A stretch of 5,020 nucleotides of DNA from Planctomycetota bacterium (GTDB lineage Bacteria > Planctomycetota > PLA2), in contig JAKLKT010000270.1 of assembly GCA_023150495.1 (NCBI GenBank), positions 1-5,020 on the forward strand. The letters run 5' to 3'. The notes below the pieces were generated by a model. It saw only the letters and a program-made list of their open reading frames with translations. It searched no databases and was not told where the DNA came from. Position 1 is the stretch's first letter. Every line of letters begins with the position of its first letter. The translations under genes and the position numbers were made by a program. This document shows, piece by piece, positions 1 to 5,020 of this stretch.

Positions 1-100
1 GGTAACGGTCCCCCGCGCGCACGCGCGCGAGCGCCGCGTTGACGTCCTCCGCGGGCGGCGCCGCGATCGCCATCCAGAGGACCGCCGCGGCGACCAGCAT
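1..100 (-). CDS. Exported protein of unknown function, N-terminal fragment (runs off left edge)
   Basis: Only the first 33 codons are inside the window; the gene continues past base 1. From the ATG at 100-98 it reads MLVAAAVLWMAIAAPPAEDV, then NAALARVRAGDRY. The first 14 or so residues are hydrophobic and are followed by small residues and prolines, as in a Sec signal peptide with cleavage near the A-A-P-P-A stretch, so the product is probably exported. An in-frame TTG two codons upstream (106-104) would add Leu-Arg and give a more typical positively charged N-end (fMet-Arg-Met-Leu). Neither start has a convincing Shine-Dalgarno. The gene follows the FG-GAP/VCBS gene on the same strand after 45 nt, so the two may be co-transcribed. 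Too little sequence remains to name a family. Confidence 0.6.
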   Translation of the reverse strand, partial: MLVAAAVLWMAIAAPPAEDVNAALARVRAGDRY

Positions 101-145
101 GCGCAAGATGCTACACGGAAGAGGGGAGGGCCCGGGAACCCGAAA

Positions 146-1474
146 CTACTCTTGCGATCCCCCCTTCCGGAGGTAGAGCCAGACCCACCCGTGGTCCTCG
201 GTCTCCCGCGGGAGCCGCGCCTCGAGCTCCTGCCATCTCTTCTCGACGGCGCCGAGCTCCTCGGCGAGCTTCCTGCCCTGTTCCTTGTCCTTCAGACCGC
301 GGAGCGCCTCCCAGAGGTCCCCGTGCTTCCTCATCACGGCGTCGCGCTCGGCGCGGATCCTGTCGTGCTCCGCCTTCTCCTCGGGCGTCGGCTCCGGACG
401 CACGACCTTCTGCGCCGTGATGTCGCCTACGAGGAGGTCGAGACGCCCGTCGCCGTTCCAGTCCGCCGCGCAGACCTTCGCCCGGTGGCCGGGCACGGGC
501 TCGGTCGGGGCATCGCTCCCGTGCCCCAGGGCGCTCGGCGGCACGAGCTGCTCCGGCGGGCCGAGCCGCGGCGGCAGCCCGCCGGCGTTCCGGAAGAGGA
601 CGACGCTCCCGTCGCCGCTGCCGACGAGGAGATCGAGGTCGCCGTCGGCATCCCAGTCGGCCGTAAAGGGGCCGGCGTCCCCCTCGACCTTCACCGGGAG
701 GAAAAGGCCGAACCGGAGCTGCGCCTCCTTGCCGAATGCCGGCGCGGTCGCACTCCCCTCGTTCGGGACGAGGTGGACTTTGCCGTCGATCTCGCCGACG
801 AGGAGGTCGAGATCCTTGTCGCCGTCCCAGTCCACCGCGTGGACGGCGGAGGCCGTGCCCGTGATCGCGCCCTCGGAGCCCTCGGGGATCTCGATCCGCT
901 CGCCGTCGTAGACGATGACCGTCCCCTTCTCCGTCTCCTCGAAGGTCGCGTCGCCGGCGACGAGGATCGAATCGGTACCGTGGTCCTTGCGCACGCCCCC
1001 GCCGATGTTGATGCACTTCCCGTTCCTGTGCCTGAGCTTCACCGGCGCCGCGAACGTGCGCCCGGGGCCGCCCTTGAAGAGGAAGATCTCGCCCGGCCAG
1101 GAGCCGGAGAGCAGGTCCATGTGCCCGTCGCCGTCGAGGTCCGCCAACTGCGGACCGAAGCCGACGCATCACCCCGTCGGGACGCGGCCGTCCGGGGCCC
1201 CGTCCTTGAACTTCACGCCCGCCGCGAGCTTCGGCGCCGCGTCCGTGCCCTCGTTCCGGAAGATCCAGAGGATGCCGTCGCCGAACTGGCCGACGAGCAG
1301 GTCCCTCGCGCCGTCGCCGTCGAAGTCCGCGACGAAGGGCGCCGCGTGCCCGACGTCGGTGTCGATCGGCTTCCCGCCCGCCTCGATCCGCACCGGCGGG
1401 AGGAGCTCCCCCGGAGCCCCCTCGCCTCCGGCCGCGAGAGCGGCAACAAGGAAGAGCGCGAACGCGCGTCCCAT
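146..1474 (-). CDS. Exported FG-GAP/VCBS repeat protein, predicted selenoprotein (UGA at codon 102)
   Basis: Predicted 442-residue exported beta-propeller protein. The ATG at 1474-1472 is chosen because an AAGGAGG site lies 6 nt upstream; an in-frame ATG at 1504 lies upstream of that site and lacks a signal-like start. Residues 1-20 form a signal peptide. Five Asp-rich FG-GAP/VCBS motifs of the form D-x-D-G-D-x-x-x-D-L-L-x-G begin near residues 50, 112, 215, 273 and 338; in this family such loops bind Ca2+. Residues about 360-430 are charged and probably helical or coiled coil, before a W-V-W-L-Y-L tail. The frame has one stop, TGA at 1171-1169 (residue 102, next to Cys103), then 340 sense codons with the same repeats. 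A SECIS-like hairpin follows the UGA, so selenocysteine is the best reading. Other cysteines are at 154 and 334. If UGA stops translation, the product is a 101-residue one-repeat fragment and the gene is broken. The biochemical role is unknown; binding, surface or extracytoplasmic redox roles are possible. Confidence 0.8.
1132..1166 (-). promoter_or_regulatory. Bacterial SECIS-like hairpin downstream of the UGA
   Basis: In the mRNA sense, a 7-bp perfect stem (GGUCCGC with GCGGACC) closes a 5-nt AGUUG loop. Below it, CGUCG pairs with CGACG, separated from the upper stem by an internal loop of GCUUC on the 5' side and a single U on the 3' side. Nineteen nucleotides separate the UGA from the apical loop, and G is the second loop base. 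Published bacterial SECIS descriptions require an apical loop with a G in the first two positions, about 16-37 nt from the UGA; both hold here. The element lies inside the coding region, as bacterial SECIS elements do, and would bind SelB. Positions were read by hand and no folding energy was computed. Confidence 0.72.
1169..1171 (-). other. In-frame UGA, candidate selenocysteine codon
   Basis: This is the only stop codon inside the 443-codon FG-GAP/VCBS frame. The local protein reads R-V-P-T-G-U-C-V-G-F-G-P-Q-L-A-D-L-D-G-D. Reading frame, repeat pattern and third-position GC bias are the same on both sides, so no frameshift is involved. A stem-loop with SECIS-like geometry begins 3 nt (lower stem) and 13 nt (upper stem) after the UGA. 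Recoding is inferred; the selenocysteine machinery is not in this window. A nonsense mutation or a base-call error (for example TGC read as TGA) is the alternative. Confidence 0.75.
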
Positions 1475-1480
1475 GGCGGG

Positions 1481-1487
1481 CCTCCTT
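1481..1487 (-). promoter_or_regulatory. Shine-Dalgarno site of the FG-GAP/VCBS gene
   Basis: AAGGAGG on the minus strand, 6 nt before the ATG at 1474. It decides the start: the in-frame ATG at 1504 lies upstream of this site and has no comparable site of its own. A TATCCT hexamer at 1501-1496 could serve as a -10 element, but no recognisable -35 lies at the right distance. Confidence 0.75.
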
Positions 1488-1551
1488 CGCCCCGGAGGAT
1501 ACACCGGGATCGTCCCCGGCGCTGTCCCGCCGCGGCGCTACGATCGGCGCC

Positions 1552-1884
1552 ATGTGGTCGAAGGAGCACTCGATCTGGCTCTTCGTCCTCGCCTGCGGGC
1601 TCGTCCTCGCGTGGTTCGGCGCGGTCCACCCGCTGCTGCTCGCGGACGAGGGGGCGGAGGTCCGGCTCTACCTGAAGGCCGCGATCGCGGCGCCGGTCGC
1701 GATCGTCTACGGGCTTCTCTACGTGCTCGCCCACGGCTGGGCGACGCGGCGGCTCGGCACGCGGACGAAGCAGACGCCGCTCGGCCTCGTCGTGATCGGC
1801 GTGCTCGTCGTCCTCGGCCTCGCGCTCTACGTCTGGGTCAAGTCGACGCTCGAGGGCAGGGGGTACCGGTTCGACGGCCTATGA
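1552..1884 (+). CDS. Small three-helix membrane protein of unknown function
   Basis: A 110-residue hydrophobic protein with three probable membrane segments at residues about 8-30, 43-64 and 76-97. Short charged stretches separate them (D-E-G-A-E-V-R near 32-38; T-R-R-L-G-T-R-T-K near 65-73), and a short C-terminal tail rich in Gly and Arg follows. By the positive-inside rule the basic loop after segment 2 should be cytoplasmic. Codon usage is strongly G/C at third positions in this frame, which supports a real gene. I do not recognise the family. No Shine-Dalgarno precedes the ATG; a TACGAT hexamer at 1539-1544 could be a -10 that gives a leaderless transcript, but no -35 is evident. It is divergent from the FG-GAP/VCBS gene across 77 nt and converges on cstA, overlapping its end by 6 bases. 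It could be an accessory protein for either neighbour, though nothing in the sequence links them. Confidence 0.72.
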   Translation: MWSKEHSIWLFVLACGLVLAWFGAVHPLLLADEGAEVRLYLKAAIAAPVAIVYGLLYVLAHGWATRRLGTRTKQTPLGLVVIGVLVVLGLALYVWVKSTLEGRGYRFDGL

Positions 1885-3540
1885 CGCGGGCCGCCGGGCG
1901 GCGAGGAGCGCCCGCGAGGACTCGAAGGACAGGAGCGCCGCGAGCGCGAGGAGCAGCACCGCGGTGACGCCGTTGGCGTAGGCGACGACGCTGCCGCCGC
2001 GGAAGAACGTGAGGATCTGGCCCGCGAGCGACCAGACCGTGATCGTCATCATGAAGAGCATGGGGAGGACCGTGAACCAGCAGGGCCGGCCGGTCCTCCG
2101 CAGCCAGACGGAGACGCCGAGGAGCGTGAGCCCCGCGAGCAGCTGGTTCGACGTGCCGAAGAGCGTCCAGAAGGTCGCGTAGCTGTCCTTGCCCGCGGCG
2201 AGGAGGATCGCGAGCGGCACGCCGGCGGTGACGGCCGTCGCGGTGACCGCGGCGCGGCCGCCCCGCCGTCCGGTCAGCTCCTCGAGGATGTAGCGCCCGA
2301 GGCGCGTCGCGACGTCGAGCGTGTCGAAGACGAAGGTCGAGAACGCCATCGCGCCGAAGACGCGGAGCGTCGGGAACGCGCCCTCGCCGAAGGGCACGGC
2401 GAGGAAGCGCGCCATGCCGTCGCCGTAGAGCTGGCCCGGCTTCATCCCCTTCGCCTCCGCGGGCGTCAGGATGAGCACGGTCGCGAGCGCGATCAGGGCG
2501 ACGAACCCCTCGAGGAGCATCGCGCCGTAGCCGATCGGCTTGCAGTGCGACTCCCGCGCGACCTGCTTCGACGTCGTGCCGGAGCAGACGAGGCCGTGGA
2601 ACCCGCTGCACGCGCCGCACGCGATCGTCACGAAGAGGAAGGGGAAGACCGATCCGGAGAGCCCGAAGAGCGGCCGGTCGGTGAGCGCGGGCTGCCTGAT
2701 CTCGAACCCGCCGAGGAAGACGCCGACGACGCCCGCCGCGATCGCGAGGTAGAGGACGAAGCCGCCGAGGTAGCCGCGCGGCTGGAGGAGCGTCCACACG
2801 GGAAGGAGCGCGGCGACGAAGCAATAGACCATGATCAGCGTCGCCCACGTCCCGTGGGAGAGGAGGAGGATCGTCGATATCTTCGAGCCGAGCCACACGA
2901 CGCCGAGCGTCGCGGGGACGAAGATCGCCGTCGCCTTGCCGAGGGAGAGCCCGAAGCGCCTCTGGAGCACGCCCATCGCGACCGCGAGCAGGAGGTACAT
3001 CGTCGCCGCCGCCGCGACGCCGCCGCCGAGGTTGAAGGTCCCCCGGGCCCCCTCCAGCTCCTCCCCGCCGCTGACGAACGTCGCCGCGGTGATGTCCGCG
3101 AACGCGATGATGACGTAGACGAGCGCGAGCCAGATGAACCCGAGGATCGCGACCCACGCGCGCGGCCCGATGTTCTCCCGCACGATCTCGGCGATCGACC
3201 CGGCGCGGTGGCGGATCGAGGCGACGAGCGAGGAGAGGTCGTGCACGGCGCCGATGAAGACGACACCGAAGCCGATCCACAGGACGCACGGCAGCCAGCC
3301 GAACGCCTGGCAGGCGAGGATCGGCCCCGCGATCGGGCCGGCCGCCGCGATCGCGCTGAAGTGCTGGCCCAGGAGGTAGAAGGGCTTCGTCGGGACGAAG
3401 TCGACGCCGTCGTTCCGCTCCTCGGCGGGCGTCCTCCGCGCGTCGTCGAGCCGCAGCAGCCGCGCCACGAAGCGCCCGTAGAGCGTGTAGCCGAGGGCGA
3501 GCGCGGCGACGACGATCGCGCCGAGGAGGGGCAGGCTCAC
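1879..3540 (-). CDS. cstA: Carbon starvation protein CstA-family transporter (short form)
   Basis: A 553-residue inner-membrane transporter with a dozen or more hydrophobic segments. Family signatures are clear: N-D-G-V-D-F-V-P-T-K and G-Q-H-F-S-A-I-A-A-A-G-P-I-A-G-P at residues 43-73, G-A-V-H-D at 97-101, and C-G-A-C-S-G-F-H-G-L-V-C-S-G-T-T-S-K-Q at 308-326, followed by I-G-Y-G-A-M-L-L-E-G. E. coli CstA and BtsT act in uptake of pyruvate, with peptide uptake also reported for CstA; the substrate here is not determined. The protein is about 150 residues shorter than E. coli CstA (701) and resembles the short forms found in many other phyla. The start is GTG at 3540-3538: no other plausible start lies between it and the in-frame stop of the preceding gene at 3573-3571. 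No strong Shine-Dalgarno is seen, so translation may depend on coupling. Cysteines at 308, 311, 319 and 333 cluster in the signature region. It is the third gene of the unit begun by the HEAT-like gene. Confidence 0.95.
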   Translation of the reverse strand: MSLPLLGAIVVAALALGYTLYGRFVARLLRLDDARRTPAEERNDGVDFVPTKPFYLLGQHFSAIAAAGPIAGPILACQAFGWLPCVLWIGFGVVFIGAVHDLSSLVASIRHRAGSIAEIVRENIGPRAWVAILGFIWLALVYVIIAFADITAATFVSGGEELEGARGTFNLGGGVAAAATMYLLLAVAMGVLQRRFGLSLGKATAIFVPATLGVVWLGSKISTILLLSHGTWATLIMVYCFVAALLPVWTLLQPRGYLGGFVLYLAIAAGVVGVFLGGFEIRQPALTDRPLFGLSGSVFPFLFVTIACGACSGFHGLVCSGTTSKQVARESHCKPIGYGAMLLEGFVALIALATVLILTPAEAKGMKPGQLYGDGMARFLAVPFGEGAFPTLRVFGAMAFSTFVFDTLDVATRLGRYILEELTGRRGGRAAVTATAVTAGVPLAILLAAGKDSYATFWTLFGTSNQLLAGLTLLGVSVWLRRTGRPCWFTVLPMLFMMTITVWSLAGQILTFFRGGSVVAYANGVTAVLLLALAALLSFESSRALLAARRPAS

Positions 3541-3570
3541 GGCCAGAGCGTACCCGCCGGAGGCCCCGCC

Positions 3571-4176
3571 CTACTTGTCCTGGTAGTAGTCGAGGTAGTC
3601 GAGCAGCCGGTTCGCCCACTCCACGAACGCGCCCTCGACATGGGTCCACTCGCGCGGGACGTCGCGGCCCGCCTGGCTGCCCTCGATCCGGTCGATCGCG
3701 GCCGTCAGCCGCTCGCCGGTCACTGCATCCACGATCTCGACCTCCATCGCCGCGCCCCCGACGCGGTAGTCGGGATCTCCGGGCTTCCCGCCGCTTGCCT
3801 TCTCGACGTCGGTGAGCGCGACCCGCACGCGCAGGACGTTGGGCCCCGGCCGCAGCGCGAGCGTGTAGTAGGGGTCGATCGTCTCCTTGAGGATCTTCGT
3901 GAAGTGGTCGGCGACCTTCTTCAGGGCCTCGGGCCCGAGCTCGCCCGCCGCGGGTCCCTTGAGCGGCATCACGACGACCGGGTCGATGAGCACGCGGTCG
4001 TAGTCCCGGAGGTCGAGGTCCGGCTTCGCCCAGACGTAGTCCGACTTGTACCGCGTGTCGTGCCGGAGCTGCGAGTAGTCCTTCAGGAACCCCGAGGTGT
4101 TCTTCGGGCCCCCTCCGCTCGACGCGCAGGCGGCCGCGAGGAGCGTCGCGAGGAGGAACAGGTTTCTGCCGCTCAT
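3571..4176 (-). CDS. DUF3313-like lipoprotein
   Basis: A 201-residue predicted lipoprotein. The N-terminus has a short basic region, a hydrophobic stretch and a lipobox ending A-A-A-C, with Cys17 as the lipidated residue. Ala at +2 is compatible with outer-membrane sorting under the E. coli Lol rule, which may not hold in other phyla. The mature part contains S-G-F-L-K-D-Y-S-Q-L at residues 28-37 and Y-D-R-V-L-I-D-P-V-V-V at 59-69, a pattern I associate with the DUF3313 family. That family has no established function. A later segment (about 140-160) has V-G-G-A-A-M-E-V-E-I-V-D, typical of a beta-rich envelope domain, and the C-terminus is aromatic and helical. The ATG at 4176 has an AGGAG 7 nt upstream. 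That site overlaps the TAG of the preceding gene, 10 nt away, so translation is probably coupled. cstA follows after 30 nt. Confidence 0.82.
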   Translation of the reverse strand: MSGRNLFLLATLLAAACASSGGGPKNTSGFLKDYSQLRHDTRYKSDYVWAKPDLDLRDYDRVLIDPVVVMPLKGPAAGELGPEALKKVADHFTKILKETIDPYYTLALRPGPNVLRVRVALTDVEKASGGKPGDPDYRVGGAAMEVEIVDAVTGERLTAAIDRIEGSQAGRDVPREWTHVEGAFVEWANRLLDYLDYYQDK

Positions 4177-4183
4177 GCCGCGT

Positions 4184-4188
4184 CTCCT
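4184..4188 (-). promoter_or_regulatory. Shine-Dalgarno of the lipoprotein gene, overlapping the upstream stop codon
   Basis: AGGAG on the minus strand, 7 nt before the ATG at 4176. Two of its bases belong to the TAG stop (4189-4187) of the HEAT-like gene. This arrangement is typical of translationally coupled genes and supports a shared transcript. Confidence 0.7.
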
Positions 4189-4951
4189 AGTAGCTCACGC
4201 CCCAGTAGCCTTCCCAGTACGCCTTGACGTCGGCCGGGACCGGCGGCCGCTTCTCGCTCATCCGGAACTTGTTCTTGTTCTCGCGCCACCAGCGCTGCCA
4301 GTCCTCGTCCATCTCGCCCATGTCCGCGCCGGTGAGGACGCAGAGCGCCGGGCGGAAGTAGCGCATCCCGCGGGACCTCGTCTCCACGGAGCGCGCGCGG
4401 CGGCCGCCGCTCTCCTCGGTCGTGAGCCGCATGCCCTTCATCAGCGACTCGACGGACTTCTTCTCGCGGATGTTCGCGATGCCGAGGATGCGCGCCTCCG
4501 CGACCTTCGGCGTCAGCCCCTTGAACGGGTGGTCGCCGAGCACGGTCAGCGACGACGGGTCGCCGTGGCGGCCGACCGCCTTGAAGAGCGCCGCGAAGAC
4601 GTCCTCGTCGTCCGCGATGAGCTTCCCCTCGCGCCGGTAGAAGCGGTGGAGCTGCTTCAGCGCCTCCTTGCCCGGGTGCCAGCCGAGCGCGTGGATCGTC
4701 TCGATCCTCACGCCGTCGTCCTTCGACCGGAGCCCCTTGGCGAGGGCGTGGACGACGTCGTTCGCGTTCACGCCGCCCTGGGACCGGATCGCCGAGATCT
4801 GCGCGGCCGTGTCCTTCCCCTTGAAGGCGGCGTCGAGCGCCTCGACCGCCCCCTTGACGACGCCGGGCGACGGGTCGTCCACCCGGGGATAGGGCGAGCC
4901 CCCTTCGGCGAACGCCGCCGCCGCGAACAGAAGGAACGGCAGGAAGCGCAT
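4187..4951 (-). CDS. Exported HEAT-repeat-like protein
   Basis: A 254-residue exported, mostly helical protein. The ATG at 4951 is chosen because a GAGGAGG site lies 5 nt upstream and the product then begins M-R-F-L-P-F-L-L-F-A-A-A-A-F-A, a compact signal peptide cleaved near Ala15. An in-frame ATG at 4975 would add eight charged residues before the signal and overlaps the predicted -10 element. Residues about 30-180 form paired amphipathic helices resembling HEAT/armadillo repeats, for example V-R-I-E-T-I-H-A-L-G-W at 81-91 with the next helix at 94-106, and V-F-A-A-L-F-K-A-V-G-R-H-G-D at 118-131. A tail follows with R-P-A-L-C-V-L-T-G at 200-208 and W-Q-R-W-W-R-E-N-K-N-K-F at 218-229; I associate this combination with exported HEAT proteins of Planctomycetota. 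HEAT folds usually bind other proteins; no enzymatic motif is seen. It is first in the unit with the lipoprotein and cstA. Confidence 0.82.
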   Translation of the reverse strand: MRFLPFLLFAAAAFAEGGSPYPRVDDPSPGVVKGAVEALDAAFKGKDTAAQISAIRSQGGVNANDVVHALAKGLRSKDDGVRIETIHALGWHPGKEALKQLHRFYRREGKLIADDEDVFAALFKAVGRHGDPSSLTVLGDHPFKGLTPKVAEARILGIANIREKKSVESLMKGMRLTTEESGGRRARSVETRSRGMRYFRPALCVLTGADMGEMDEDWQRWWRENKNKFRMSEKRPPVPADVKAYWEGYWGVSY

Positions 4952-4956
4952 GGGAT

Positions 4957-4963
4957 CCTCCTC
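4957..4963 (-). promoter_or_regulatory. Shine-Dalgarno of the HEAT-like gene
   Basis: GAGGAGG on the minus strand, 5 nt before the ATG at 4951. It is the strongest ribosome-binding site in the window and settles the choice of 4951 over the in-frame ATG at 4975. Confidence 0.8.
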
Positions 4964-4973
4964 TGCGGCGCCC

Positions 4974-5003
4974 ACGCTACAGGGCGGGGCGGCAGGCGGT
5001 CAA
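4974..5003 (-). promoter_or_regulatory. Candidate sigma70-type promoter for the HEAT-like/lipoprotein/cstA unit
   Basis: On the minus strand, TTGACC (5003-4998) matches five of six bases of the -35 consensus. After an 18-nt spacer, TAGCGT (4979-4974) matches the key T, A and final T of the -10 consensus. Transcription would start near 4967, leaving a leader of about 16 nt that contains the Shine-Dalgarno. The match is by eye and the -10 is weak, so this is tentative. The palindrome at 5004-5017 abuts the -35. Confidence 0.4.
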
Positions 5004-5017
5004 CGGTCGCGCGACCG
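5004..5017. repeat. 14-bp perfect palindrome (CGGTCGCGCGACCG)
   Basis: CGGTCGCGCGACCG reads the same on both strands and sits directly against the candidate -35 element, close to the right edge of the window. It could be an operator for a dimeric regulator, or the stem of a hairpin at the end of a gene outside the window. In very GC-rich DNA such palindromes also arise by chance. Confidence 0.45.
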
Positions 5018-5020
5018 AAC

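Noticed and set aside
101..145. Possible terminator between the FG-GAP/VCBS gene and the left-edge gene
   Set aside because: There are short GC-rich complementary stretches (CGGG/CCCG) but no strong stem and no U-tract.
1169..1504. Separate 111-residue gene upstream of a second 333-residue gene starting at TTG 1147
   Set aside because: Both pieces are in the same frame, and the Asp-rich repeats continue across the UGA. The TTG at 1147 lies in the hairpin loop and has no ribosome-binding site, so one recoded gene explains the data better.
1504..1519. Small inverted repeat CCGGG/CCCGG between the divergent genes
   Set aside because: The 5-bp arms with a 6-nt spacer are expected by chance in such GC-rich DNA, and no T-tract or regulator site is associated.
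111..1553. 480-codon minus-strand frame spanning the UGA region
   Set aside because: This uninterrupted alternative frame is almost entirely Arg, Gly, Ala and Pro and has no domain. The FG-GAP frame carries the repeats and the codon bias, so the open length here is a GC artefact and not evidence of a frameshift.
152..1675. Long plus-strand open frame opposite the FG-GAP/VCBS gene
   Set aside because: It is antisense to a frame with clear propeller motifs. Its translation is low-complexity Arg/Val/Glu/Leu without a domain, as expected for a shadow frame in GC-rich DNA.
1838..3649. 603-codon minus-strand frame overlapping cstA
   Set aside because: It is Arg-rich, has no domain, and lies in a different frame from the CstA motifs.
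2545..4227. 560-codon plus-strand open frame opposite cstA and the lipoprotein gene
   Set aside because: Its product is repetitive charged sequence (Arg, Asp, Glu), antisense to the unmistakable CstA signatures and crossing two gene boundaries.

Overview
The window is very GC-rich bacterial DNA with strong G/C bias at third codon positions. It holds six genes: five read leftward (minus strand) and one small membrane-protein gene reads rightward. Exported FG-GAP/VCBS propeller proteins, HEAT-type proteins with a W-x-x-WW-x-x-N tail motif and a short CstA transporter together suggest an uncultured Planctomycetota-like bacterium or a similarly GC-rich environmental lineage. That placement is inference; no rRNA or other phylogenetic marker is present.

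Layout from right to left. A three-gene minus-strand unit starts from a plausible sigma70-type promoter near 4974-5003, with a 14-bp palindrome against its -35 element. It encodes an exported HEAT-like protein (4951-4187), a DUF3313-like lipoprotein (4176-3571) and a carbon-starvation/pyruvate-type transporter CstA (3540-1879). Gaps are 10 and 30 nt, and the Shine-Dalgarno of the lipoprotein gene overlaps the stop codon of the gene before it. The last six bases of cstA overlap the end of a convergent plus-strand gene (1552-1884) for a 110-residue protein with three membrane segments. To the left, an FG-GAP/VCBS repeat protein (1474-146) is read leftward, followed after 45 nt by the start of another exported protein that runs off the left edge (100-1).

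The main finding is in the FG-GAP/VCBS gene. Its frame is interrupted once, by a UGA at 1171-1169 (codon 102). The same frame then continues for 340 sense codons with four more propeller motifs. Directly downstream of the UGA the mRNA can form a two-part hairpin: a perfect 7-bp upper stem, a 5-nt AGUUG loop that begins 20 nt after the UGA (19 nt between), and a 5-bp lower stem. This fits the published description of bacterial SECIS elements. The best reading is that UGA is decoded as selenocysteine, giving an exported 442-residue selenoprotein with a Sec-Cys pair. The alternatives are a very recent nonsense mutation or a sequencing error. The selenocysteine machinery (selA, selB, selC, selD) is not in the window, so this remains a prediction.

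No tRNA, rRNA, CRISPR array, insertion sequence or clear intrinsic terminator was seen. No gene-free stretch exceeds 80 bases.
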